Below the pieces are notes generated by a model. That model did no database searches. It had not been told where the DNA came from and saw only the letters and a program-made list of their open reading frames with translations. Shown piece after piece: positions 1-5,789 of a stretch of DNA of 31,968 nucleotides; position 1 is the stretch's first letter, and every line of letters begins with the position of its first letter. Source of the stretch: a virus. A program made the translations under genes and the position numbers. The stretch covers positions 1 through 31,968 of the IMG/VR virus record IMGVR_UViG_3300048800_000018; one strand, written 5' to 3'.

Positions 1-321
1 TTTATGCCCCACAGGGAGTCCCGATATATTTAATCTTCCTTTGTCCCGACAGTCTCTCATGTTGTCCTTGTGAGTACCTAAAAACAAATGATCAACATTG
101 ACACACGACGGATTGTCGCATTTATGGCAAACCAGCAGACCTTCTGGTACATCCCCATGTTGATATTTCCATGCAAAACGGTGCGCCAGTGTATTTTGGC
201 CTCGTTTACCTAGATGGAACAAACCATATCCTGCTGGGTTTTTTGTGCCAGACCATTCAATGCAATCACCAACTTGTACTGTCTTGGAAATGAATCGAGC
301 AATATCTTTTTCGGGTGTCAT
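1..321 (-). CDS. HNH endonuclease, partial (runs off left edge)
   Basis: The reading frame is open from an ATG at 321 leftward to base 1 (107 codons, no stop), so the C-terminus lies outside the window. Residues 60-83 hold the zinc-finger type HNH signature seen in HNH_3-like phage nucleases: VCHKCDNPSCVNVDHLFLGT, with H66, N75 and H78 as the probable beta-beta-alpha-metal residues and C68/C73 nearby. Upstream (residues 22-52) is the usual GTKNPAGYG...AHRFAW part of that family. An AAGGAG Shine-Dalgarno lies just before the ATG, half buried in a 15-bp inverted repeat (330-380). It is the third gene of a leftward unit behind a strong promoter at 659-687. The likely activity is DNA nicking or cutting, either as a free-standing homing endonuclease or as a phage accessory nuclease; the sequence does not decide which. 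Confidence 0.85.
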   Translation of the reverse strand, partial: MTPEKDIARFISKTVQVGDCIEWSGTKNPAGYGLFHLGKRGQNTLAHRFAWKYQHGDVPEGLLVCHKCDNPSCVNVDHLFLGTHKDNMRDCRDKGRLNISGLPVGHK

Positions 322-329
322 ATCGGCTC

Positions 330-380
330 CTTGTATTATGGGGTATAACAACTATGCCGTAAACAACCCCATAATACAAG
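330..380 (-). repeat. 15-bp perfect inverted repeat before HNH gene
   Basis: Arms 330-344 and 366-380 are perfect reverse complements (CTTGTATTATGGGGT and its partner) separated by 21 bases. In the leftward transcript the 5' arm lies inside the 20-codon ORF and the 3' arm takes up the first three bases (AAG) of the AAGGAG that serves the HNH gene. No T-run follows, so a simple intrinsic terminator is unlikely. A translation-controlling hairpin is the better reading. Confidence 0.7.
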
Positions 381-414
381 CTTTTATTTCGCCCCCGCAG
401 TGTGGACATTTCAT
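352..414 (-). CDS. 20-residue Cys-containing leader-like ORF
   Basis: ATG at 414, stop TAG at 352-354, giving MKCPHCGGEIKACIMGLFTA. A good Shine-Dalgarno (AAGGAA) lies five bases upstream. The CPHCGG start looks like the first half of a zinc ribbon, but no second Cys pair follows. Its codons run through the 5' arm of the 15-bp inverted repeat whose 3' arm reaches into the ribosome binding site of the downstream HNH gene, and its stop codon falls in the loop. That arrangement fits a leader peptide whose translation opens the hairpin. It could instead be the remnant of a longer zinc-ribbon protein. Function is inferred only from position. Confidence 0.45.
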   Translation of the reverse strand: MKCPHCGGEIKACIMGLFTA

Positions 415-437
415 AGTGTTTCCTTATTTATACAGAT

Positions 438-620
438 TTAGCACTGTGCCAATTCAACAGACCAGACAGCCTCGCCGCCGGTCAATTTTACAACGTCCTG
501 CGCTTCATCGTGGCTGTAAAAAAGAAGAGCACGGTCTTTTTCGATTGTAGTTATCGCAACACCGTTTTTGTTGAAAGTCTGGAACAATCTGCCAGCGATA
601 AGAATAATATAAATTTTCAT
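438..620 (-). CDS. 60-residue hypothetical protein
   Basis: The start at 620 (MKIYIILIAGRLFQ...) is chosen because a clear AGGAGGGG Shine-Dalgarno lies 5 bases upstream. A longer frame to 671 would overlap the promoter at 659-687 and has no such site. The protein is small, with a hydrophobic N-terminal strand and a SHDEAQDVVKLTGG segment, and ends in a Cys. This composition resembles small early phage proteins, but I do not recognise the family. It is the first gene of the leftward unit, followed 23 bases later by the 20-residue ORF. Confidence 0.65.
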   Translation of the reverse strand: MKIYIILIAGRLFQTFNKNGVAITTIEKDRALLFYSHDEAQDVVKLTGGEAVWSVELAQC

Positions 621-658
621 AACCCCTCCTGTTTTGGTTTGTCGTTCACCGTGATTCA

Positions 659-687
659 ACAATAAACCCACCGATGGCTTGTGTCAA
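659..687 (-). promoter_or_regulatory. Predicted sigma70 promoter, leftward
   Basis: On the minus strand, TTGACA (682-687, perfect -35 consensus) is followed after exactly 17 bases by TATTGT (659-664, 4 of 6 for -10). Transcription would begin near 650, 30 bases before the ATG at 620. It would drive the 60-residue gene, the leader-like ORF and the HNH gene. Confidence 0.7.
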
Positions 688-817
688 CAGCTATTTTCAA
701 TTTATTTTCAGCCAGTGAAGATTTATTTCAAATCAAGCTATCAAAGGGATTGCTGGTAAACAGATATATGAAAAGTTATATGCCTCCACGGGCGGGATAC
801 CCCAACATAAATAATCA

Positions 818-846
818 TTGCATAAATAAGATTTGAGTTTTATTAT
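818..846 (+). promoter_or_regulatory. Possible sigma70 promoter, rightward late operon
   Basis: TTGCAT (818-823) is followed by 17 bases and TATTAT (841-846, 5 of 6 for -10). It lies about 40 bases before the first rightward gene. The -35 match is weak (3 of 6), so an activator or another sigma factor may be involved. The AT-rich gap 688-884 otherwise shows no gene. Confidence 0.45.
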
Positions 847-884
847 GTGGCGCAAAGAAACTAAATTATGCTAAGAGGTGGCAA

Positions 885-1187
885 ATGCCGACAATTATTG
901 AACTGACGATTAAGGAAGATGGGACAATGACAGTCGGCACCGAAACAGCCGCACAGGAATCCGCAGAGCAACCGGAACAGGGCGGTAATGAGACTCCGGT
1001 CAATTCGCTTGAAGAAGCCCTTGCTGCCGTTAAACATCTTGCGACTCAGGCAATCGCCATGGCAGGACAACAGCAGACAGACCAGACAGCGCAACCCGCT
1101 CAGTTGGCCGGCCCTTCCGATGACGAGCAGCAAGAAACATCAATGCAGGCGGCATACAATGGGCCTGGAAGTAAAGGGGCGATGTAG
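885..1187 (+). CDS. Hypothetical protein, acidic, Gln/Ala/Glu-rich (100 aa)
   Basis: ATG at 885 with AAGAGGTGG just upstream. The first 18 residues read like a short beta-hairpin (TIIELTIKEDGTMTVGTE). The middle (residues 40-60) predicts a helix, SLEEALAAVKHLATQAIAMA, and the C-terminal half is low-complexity and rich in Gln, Pro and Ser. This is the usual look of small phage proteins encoded ahead of the terminase. Family not recognised. It is the first gene of the rightward operon and its stop TAG touches the GTG start of the next gene. Confidence 0.6.
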   Translation: MPTIIELTIKEDGTMTVGTETAAQESAEQPEQGGNETPVNSLEEALAAVKHLATQAIAMAGQQQTDQTAQPAQLAGPSDDEQQETSMQAAYNGPGSKGAM

Positions 1188-1367
1188 GTGGGGTCGTTAA
1201 AACAAACCGCTGACATGCTTGATGAATTATACGCGGATATGTCACGGCGCACAATCCAGACACAGGAACATTTTATAATCGATGGCAAATTCTATGTTGG
1301 CGCGTGGGTCGAATGGCGGCGTGATGGCTGCATTAAAAAGCCATCGGAATATTTAACAAAAAAATAA
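1188..1367 (+). CDS. Hypothetical protein, GTG start (59 aa)
   Basis: A GTG immediately follows the TAG of the previous gene and opens a 59-codon frame ending at TAA 1365-1367. The protein starts MGSLKQTADMLDELYADMSR and continues with a beta-rich stretch, HFIIDGKFYVGAWVEWRRDG, and a lysine-rich end. AAAGGGG about nine bases before the GTG can serve as ribosome binding site, and the stop-start contact suggests coupling. The balanced composition and hydrophobic pattern look like a real small protein. Function unknown. Confidence 0.55.
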   Translation: MGSLKQTADMLDELYADMSRRTIQTQEHFIIDGKFYVGAWVEWRRDGCIKKPSEYLTKK

Positions 1368-1475
1368 AAGGTCGCGCGCGGCGTGGAAGGACACGCTAAA
1401 TACCTGTGAGCCGGCAGGCAAGACCAGGGGAATAAGCCACTGTAACTCATTTGGAAGAGAGATGAATATAAATGT

Positions 1476-1676
1476 GTGAAGTGTGGGAGCAAGAAAAGCA
1501 TAGAGGCCCATCATCGTTTGATGTGGGCTTTTTATCCAGAGGCGAGGCTAATCGTAGATAATGGTGAAACTTTGTGTAAAGAATGCCATAAGCCAATAAC
1601 AGCACAACAAAGAAGAGAAGGACGAGTGGATTATGACCGATGCTTCACCTTTGCAAATACCATGTGTTATAACTAA
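1476..1676 (+). CDS. HNH endonuclease, start unclear or 5'-truncated
   Basis: The frame carries a clear HNH core: CGSKKSIEAHH, then NGETLCKECHKP near residues 29-40. The paired Cys residues (C3, C34, C37) and HH (12-13) fit the classic zinc-bound HNH fold. The fold's first Cys (TGT at 1473-1475) and the conserved WKRDEYKC lead-in (1452-1475) lie upstream of the only usable start, GTG 1476, and the frame is closed by TAA at 1443. The gene therefore either starts at a non-standard ATT (1449), has lost its N-terminus, or carries a frame disruption. A Shine-Dalgarno-like GGAAGAGAG at 1453-1461 leads into a five-codon ORF in another frame. HNH genes next to terminases are common in phages. The 3' end overlaps the next gene by 44 bases. 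Confidence 0.55.
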   Translation: MKCGSKKSIEAHHRLMWAFYPEARLIVDNGETLCKECHKPITAQQRREGRVDYDRCFTFANTMCYN

Positions 1677-1881
1677 AATATCCACTCTGCATGCTGGTGG
1701 GTGGAATATAACGATACACGTCCCAGAAACAGGAGCACAGCAGGTAAAGGCGCTTGTTGGGACAGAGAACCATCAATCATTTATTATGGTGCTTGTGAAG
1801 GACGATGGTAAACAGGCGGTGGCGAAAGAGGCAACAAAAACATGCAAGAAACAGCTAAAGAAACCGATAAGTCAACCTTGA
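1633..1881 (+). CDS. Hypothetical protein upstream of TerS (82 aa)
   Basis: ATG at 1633 inside the end of the HNH frame. The protein begins MTDASPLQIPCVITKISTLH and has an alternating hydrophobic pattern (GGWNITIHVPE, ALVGTENHQSFIMVLVKDDG) that predicts a small beta-sheet domain, then a lysine-rich tail (CKKQLKKP) that overlaps the start of TerS by 40 bases. The lead GGACGAGTGG can act as ribosome binding site. It looks like a conserved small phage protein near the terminase. I cannot assign a function. Confidence 0.65.
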   Translation: MTDASPLQIPCVITKISTLHAGGWNITIHVPETGAQQVKALVGTENHQSFIMVLVKDDGKQAVAKEATKTCKKQLKKPISQP

Positions 1882-2312
1882 AGCTGCAATACCGTTTATT
1901 CATAGACGCGTATCTCAAAGAACCGAATGCAACAAAAGCCGCTATTATAGCAGGATACAGCGAGAAAACAGCAAAACAACAAGGGTCAAGGCTGTTGACT
2001 CAGGTTGACATTGTAGCAGAGATGGAAAGAATTAAGCAAAAAGTGACGGCCAGTTCTGAAATATCCGCAGAATGGATACTCACCAGCCTTAAAAATGTAG
2101 CTGAGAGATGTATGCAGGCGGTGCCAGTTATGGAAAAGACGGATGGCGAATGGAAGGAAACAGGCGAATTCCGATTTGATTCTACGGGTGCCAACAAAGC
2201 ACTAGAGACTCTTGGTAAAAACTTGAACTTGTGGAAAGATGTAGGCAGCAAAGAAAACCCTCTTACTGGTAATGTTACCGTGTCTATGAGCAAAGAGGAC
2301 GCCGCCCTTTGA
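1842..2312 (+). CDS. terS: Terminase small subunit
   Basis: 156 residues of the Terminase_2 type, which binds phage DNA at the packaging site and hands it to the large subunit. Residues 18-62 hold the family's helix-turn-helix signature: the aromatic FIDAYLKEPNATKAAIIAGY, then SEKTAKQQGSRLL and a hydrophobic VDIVAEMERI. The following helices (residues 70-110) would drive ring oligomerisation, and the C-terminal tail would contact TerL. The position directly before TerL, with a 4-base overlap (TTGA), supports the call. Whether packaging is by cos or pac cannot be told from this protein alone. Confidence 0.93.
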   Translation: MQETAKETDKSTLKLQYRLFIDAYLKEPNATKAAIIAGYSEKTAKQQGSRLLTQVDIVAEMERIKQKVTASSEISAEWILTSLKNVAERCMQAVPVMEKTDGEWKETGEFRFDSTGANKALETLGKNLNLWKDVGSKENPLTGNVTVSMSKEDAAL

Positions 2313-3664
2313 CCTGCCAGCTCACGGCAAAGCAGTTAGAAGCGCAAAAGCTCCTTGCGGGGAACGCTACCTATATCCAACTTGAGGGTGGTAGCCGCAG
2401 CGGAAAAACTTTCCTTCTCACTCGTGCCGTTGTAACCAGGGGAGTCAAAGCCCCTCAATCCCGCCATGCCATTCTTCGTCTCAGATTCAACCACGTCAAA
2501 GCGTCCATCGTGTTAGATACATTTCCGAAGGTGATGGACCTGTGTTATCCAGAAATTAAATACACGATGGATAAAACAGACTGGTACGCGACCCTTCACC
2601 ACAATGATTCTCAAATATGGTTCGGAGGATTGGACGATAAGCAGCGAACAGAGAAGATACTTGGGATGGAGTATGCAACCATCTACCTCAATGAAATATC
2701 ACAGATACCGTTCGCGTCTCGTGAATTGGCCGTCACCAGGCTCGCTCAGAAGGTCGATTGCGTCATCAAGGGTATAGACCCCTTCCCTTTGAAATGTCGG
2801 ATGTATCAAGATTGCAATCCTCCGAAGAAAAGTCACTGGTCGTATAAGCTGTTTCACGAGAAGCGCGATCCCGATTCAAAACTCCCTTTAACTAATCCCC
2901 TTGACTACGAGTGGATGCAGATCAATCCGCAAGACAACCTTGCCAATATATCCCCTGAATATCTCAAGACGCTTGAGTCGCTGACTCCCAGAATGCGCCG
3001 GCGCTTTCTCGAAGGGCTCTATACCGACGATGTGACCAACGGCCTCTTCAATTCAGACATCATCGAGACATACCGCAAGGCACAAGGCGCACTCCCTGAC
3101 ATGGTGCGTATAGCAATCGGCGTTGACCCCAGCGGCTCGGGTGATGAAGACAACACAGATAACGACGAGATAGGGATTGTGATAGTTGGGCTCGGAGTTG
3201 ATGGTAACGCCTATCTGTTGGAAGATTGCACCGTAAAGGCTGGCCCTGGTACATGGGGAAAGGTTGTTGGTTCCGCATACGACCGTCATGAAGCTGACGT
3301 GGTTGTCGGAGAGGTGAACTACGGCGGTGCTATGGTTGGCTTTGTTGTCCAGACTGCCAGGCCACGGACTAACTTTAAGGCCGTCACTGCATCAAGAGGG
3401 AAGGTTGTCCGGGCTGAACCGTTCTCAGCGTTGTACGAATCCGGGAAAATTCGGCATGCCGGGTACTTTCCTGAGTTGGAAGACGAGATCGTAGAGTTTA
3501 CGACGAATGGTTATCTGGGTGATAAATCACCGAACAGGGCCGATGCCTTGTTCTGGGCGCTGACTGAGTTGTTTCCCGGTATTGTGAACAACCGCAAAGC
3601 AAACGCAATGGCTCCTGTTGGTTCGTTTGATTTCAAACCACTCAGCGGCAACATGGGCTATTAA
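2309..3664 (+). CDS. terL: Terminase large subunit (ATPase/nuclease)
   Basis: 451 residues forming the packaging motor. The ATPase half has a Walker A GGSRSGKT (27-34), a Walker B-like TIYLNEIS (124-131, E129 catalytic) and a coupling motif QDCNPPKKSHW (167-177). The RNase H-like nuclease half has IGVDPSGSGDED (D273), VVGEVNYGGA (E335) and NRADALFWA (D412), the three expected metal ligands. The start is TTG at 2309, overlapping the TerS stop. AGAGGA lies nine bases upstream and no ATG fits as well, since everything before Walker A would otherwise be lost. Length is normal for short phage terminases. The protein acts at the portal vertex during head filling. Confidence 0.95.
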   Translation: MTCQLTAKQLEAQKLLAGNATYIQLEGGSRSGKTFLLTRAVVTRGVKAPQSRHAILRLRFNHVKASIVLDTFPKVMDLCYPEIKYTMDKTDWYATLHHNDSQIWFGGLDDKQRTEKILGMEYATIYLNEISQIPFASRELAVTRLAQKVDCVIKGIDPFPLKCRMYQDCNPPKKSHWSYKLFHEKRDPDSKLPLTNPLDYEWMQINPQDNLANISPEYLKTLESLTPRMRRRFLEGLYTDDVTNGLFNSDIIETYRKAQGALPDMVRIAIGVDPSGSGDEDNTDNDEIGIVIVGLGVDGNAYLLEDCTVKAGPGTWGKVVGSAYDRHEADVVVGEVNYGGAMVGFVVQTARPRTNFKAVTASRGKVVRAEPFSALYESGKIRHAGYFPELEDEIVEFTTNGYLGDKSPNRADALFWALTELFPGIVNNRKANAMAPVGSFDFKPLSGNMGY

Positions 3665-3687
3665 ACCACAAAACGGGGGGGGGTAGT

Positions 3688-3879
3688 ATGTGGGGTATCC
3701 AAAAAAAAATATCAACAGGTGAATGGAGGTATATGCAAAGTGCAAATGGCGTTTTGATATATTATCCGGCTAAGGCAATGGCCGCCGCGCATGTAGATCA
3801 AATAATTAAAGATGGTACAACGCATTCATTTAGAATCCAAGTGTTTAGAGAGAATGATGTCAGGCAATATAAAGACTAA
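3688..3879 (+). CDS. Hypothetical small protein (63 aa)
   Basis: ATG at 3688, preceded by an unusual run of nine G (3675-3683) that probably acts as its Shine-Dalgarno region. The product is basic and aromatic (MWGIQKKISTGEWRYMQSAN) and predicts a small alpha/beta fold ending in FRENDVRQYKD. It is more AT-rich than the flanking terL and portal genes, as are the other small genes here. Family not recognised. Confidence 0.6.
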   Translation: MWGIQKKISTGEWRYMQSANGVLIYYPAKAMAAAHVDQIIKDGTTHSFRIQVFRENDVRQYKD

Positions 3880-3896
3880 ATAGGGGGATAGTAAGC

Positions 3897-4100
3897 ATGG
3901 CCACAAAACAGAAAGCCGCTCCTGCGGCAAATTTGGAAGCCGAAATATCGGAAGATTCAGTAGAACCGGTATCTGACCCGCGAAAAGAGGCAACTGACGC
4001 TCTGACGCGATTGTTCACATCGAACACAGGGCGTGTGCCTAATCCGGTGGACGTTGAGATATTCGTCAACAGTTTGATTAATGCGAGGGGGGAAGAATGA
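3897..4100 (+). CDS. Hypothetical protein (67 aa)
   Basis: ATG at 3897, eighteen bases after the previous stop, with AGGGGGATAG upstream. The first 30 residues are Ala/Glu-rich and probably disordered; residues 32-65 predict two helices (KEATDALTRLFTSN, VDVEIFVNSLINARG). The stop overlaps the next start as ATGA, so the pair is coupled. Function unknown. Confidence 0.65.
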   Translation: MATKQKAAPAANLEAEISEDSVEPVSDPRKEATDALTRLFTSNTGRVPNPVDVEIFVNSLINARGEE

Positions 4101-4462
4101 ATGGTATTGAATTAAGGTTGCAGGTTGGTCACAGGTGTCTGGCCCATCTCATAACCCAGCAGGCATTGGATGAGGTGGTTAGTGTACGTGATCTAGTGGG
4201 CGAAATTGCCTCAAATCTGTTTGATTCGCTCGGCGGTGAGTCACAGCACGAGAGCCTATTCAACCCGCCCGACCGCATTGGGGACAAGACTGTTAAAGGA
4301 ATGTCGGAGTATGTATCCAATTTCCTTGCCCGTAGGTTCCCCGAAGGTTTGCCGGACCAACTCCGCGCTATACTGGCTGAGATGGTTACTGACTGCTTCC
4401 ATGACGGCGCAAGGTGGAGCGAGTCAACCCGAGAAGACGAAAGCAGAATTATTGTTGACTAA
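4097..4462 (+). CDS. Hypothetical helical protein (121 aa)
   Basis: ATG at 4097 overlaps the previous stop by four bases and is preceded by GAGGGGGGAAG, an excellent ribosome binding site. The protein is mostly alpha-helical with a charged surface (LAHLITQQALDEVVSV, MSEYVSNFLARRFPEG, LRAILAEMVTDCFHDG), has no signal peptide or membrane segment, and contains two His, two Cys and several acidic residues without a recognisable motif. Its place between terL and portal is usual for phage accessory genes. Function unknown. Confidence 0.65.
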   Translation: MNGIELRLQVGHRCLAHLITQQALDEVVSVRDLVGEIASNLFDSLGGESQHESLFNPPDRIGDKTVKGMSEYVSNFLARRFPEGLPDQLRAILAEMVTDCFHDGARWSESTREDESRIIVD

Positions 4463-4516
4463 TACTAATCACTGTGTTATGCAATCACTCAATTAGATTT
4501 AGCCCAGAGGTGGATT

Positions 4517-4882
4517 ATGAAACGTATCCTGCTTGCTCTCGTTATCCTGGCCCTGGCCGCTCCCGCAGGTGCCGTCAACTTCGTAACCAACATAACATTC
4601 TCTATCGCCAGTTCAGCGTCAACCGCAAACACAAACCTTCGCGTATCGCCCATGCAGCAGAAGACGATATACCGGGACGACAATGCAACAGCTCTTCAGA
4701 CTTACGTCCATTACGCCAACTCAGTCGCAAATTACTTCCTTACTAAAAATCAAGTTGTGCCTGTAGGGAATGCCCTCTGCATCTGGGTTGAAGTTGACCA
4801 AGATACCAAAATGTATTTGAACTCTGAAACCGCGTACCTGTTACTGCCGTCCGGTACGCGGGAAGCAAAGTGTTTCAGGTGA
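4517..4882 (+). CDS. Secreted hypothetical protein with signal peptide (121 aa)
   Basis: ATG at 4517 behind AGAGGTGG. Residues 1-19 are a textbook Sec signal peptide: MKR, a hydrophobic core LLALVILALAA and a PAGA cleavage site before VNF. There is no lipobox Cys. The mature part (about 100 residues) is rich in Asn, Thr and Ser with alternating beta-type patterning (TNITFSIASSASTANTNLRV), and reads like a periplasmic or exported beta protein. Export of a phage-coded protein suggests a role at the envelope, such as superinfection exclusion or lysis assistance, but there is no direct evidence. Its stop overlaps the next start (GTGA). Confidence 0.7.
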   Translation: MKRILLALVILALAAPAGAVNFVTNITFSIASSASTANTNLRVSPMQQKTIYRDDNATALQTYVHYANSVANYFLTKNQVVPVGNALCIWVEVDQDTKMYLNSETAYLLLPSGTREAKCFR

Positions 4883-4983
4883 GTGAGTCACGGCTCGCAA
4901 GGATCATCTGGCAAGTTTCGAAGATGTTGACCGCACTGCTCGAAAAAGAGTTCGGATTGAAGAAGGAACAGCCAGCTAAATAA
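4879..4983 (+). CDS. 34-residue hypothetical protein, GTG start
   Basis: GTG at 4879 overlaps the preceding TGA by four bases. The frame runs 34 codons to TAA 4981-4983. The peptide (SESRLARIIWQVSKMLTALL then EKEFGLKKEQ) predicts a single amphipathic helix with a charged tail. The GTGA overlap and the terminator 50 bases downstream fit a last small gene of the first rightward unit. Function unknown; chance ORF not excluded. Confidence 0.45.
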   Translation: MSESRLARIIWQVSKMLTALLEKEFGLKKEQPAK

Positions 4984-5032
4984 CAACTCCGCGCCTCTGG
5001 CCCTGAGTGCAACAACCCAAGTCGTGCTAATC

Positions 5033-5075
5033 GCCCTGCTTGTCTCAATATGAGATAGGCGGGGCTTTTTGTTTT
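5033..5075 (+). terminator. Rho-independent terminator
   Basis: Arms 5033-5047 and 5051-5065 form a 15-bp stem with a three-base ATA loop, all positions paired if G-U pairs are allowed, followed by TTTTTGTTTT (5066-5075). This is the strongest intrinsic terminator in the window. It closes the unit that begins at 885, so the portal and head genes should have their own promoter or rely on antitermination. Confidence 0.9.
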
Positions 5076-5432
5076 AAAGGTTCTGCTCCCGTAACTGTGA
5101 ACACCGGACGGGAGGGCGTGTGATTGACGCATGTGATTTGCGAGACGCTAGGGCTCTTTGTACACAACTCAGGCCAGCCACCCGGAGCCCGATAGATCGC
5201 CAGCCAAGCTAAAACAAATGGCGGTCGAACGGATAAACAGGCAAACGTGATGTAATTTTCAACCGTGTTCATCGAGCGGACAATTCGGTACCTGATATAT
5301 CTAGCGTTAAGTGTGTAGTCTGTTTTGCTTGGCAATACCCTTTCAATCACATCGGGGTGGCTGAGTATGTTATATAGTTACACAGTTGAGTAAAAAGTGA
5401 GTAGAAGAGTTACACAGCTTAAGAGGGCATGA
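5076..5432 (+). other. Gene-free 357-base region with hairpins
   Basis: No convincing coding frame lies here on either strand. Several inverted repeats follow each other: CTCCCGT/ACGGGAG (5086-5114), GCGT/ACGC (5116-5130), GCG/CGC (5140-5148) and CTAGGGCTC paired with GAGCCC-GA-TAG (5148-5195). The right end turns AT-rich and holds a spaced direct repeat (5376-5420). I looked for a tRNA cloverleaf and did not find one. The region may hold a structured RNA or the control sites for the head operon. Confidence 0.5.
5376..5420 (+). repeat. Spaced direct repeat AGTTACACAG, possible operator
   Basis: AGTTACACAGTT (5376-5387) and AGTTACACAGCT (5408-5419) share 11 of 12 bases and start 32 bases apart, close to three helical turns, so both copies face the same side of the DNA. 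The second copy sits just upstream of the ribosome binding site of the gene at 5433. The spacing suggests paired binding sites for a regulator; none is identified. Confidence 0.4.
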
Positions 5433-5789
5433 ATGATTGACCGGATATTCATCAAAATATCAGACGCACTCGGGACCAATGCGGCTATTGTCTGCTTTGC
5501 CCTGATTGCGTTTGTACCTCTATATTTTCAACAGCCTCATACCATTATGGAGTGGACGAGCTGGTTATCGCAGACATGCATCCAGTTGATCGCCTTAGCC
5601 GTCTTGCAAAAAGGAACGCGAATAGAAGGTGAGAAACAGGCTCGGTTGATACTCGAAACTCACGATGCCGCAGTTGCCATGAGGCAGGAAGAAAACACCC
5701 GCGCAGAAGAACGCCACGAAGAATCAATGGCAGAAGCGCATATGCTCAAAGAACTGACAATCGGATGTTGTAAAGGGAAGATGAGATAA
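5433..5789 (+). CDS. Two-helix membrane protein (118 aa)
   Basis: ATG at 5433 with AAGAGGGC upstream; the ATG at 5429 is followed at once by a stop. Two hydrophobic segments (about 16-32, NAAIVCFALIAFVPLYF, and 42-60) are joined by a short loop containing QQPH. A charged helical tail (60-105, KGTRIEGEKQARLILETHDA onward) predicts a coiled coil. The order of two membrane helices then a long charged helix resembles low-affinity Fe/Cu permease-like small proteins and some holins. Since a better holin candidate lies beside the endolysin, I leave the role open. It overlaps the portal start by one base (TAATG). Confidence 0.65.
   Translation: MIDRIFIKISDALGTNAAIVCFALIAFVPLYFQQPHTIMEWTSWLSQTCIQLIALAVLQKGTRIEGEKQARLILETHDAAVAMRQEENTRAEERHEESMAEAHMLKELTIGCCKGKMR

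Noticed and set aside
245-550. 101-codon forward frame
   Set aside because: It lies opposite the HNH start, the inverted repeat and the 60-residue gene, has no ribosome binding site, and its codons do not look coding.
1368-1475. Possible group I intron or other structured element in front of the second HNH gene
   Set aside because: I looked for intron core elements and long pairings and saw only short stems (for example 1403-1418). No split gene flanks the region.
5076-5200. tRNA gene suspected from the stem GGGCTC/GAGCCC and GGTTC at 5079
   Set aside because: No cloverleaf with acceptor, D, anticodon and T arms of correct size can be drawn, and no 3' end signal was found.
5045-5350. 101-codon reverse frame in the gene-free stretch
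   Set aside because: It would run into the terminator stem, lacks a ribosome binding site, and the predicted protein has no recognisable pattern. Read as noncoding.
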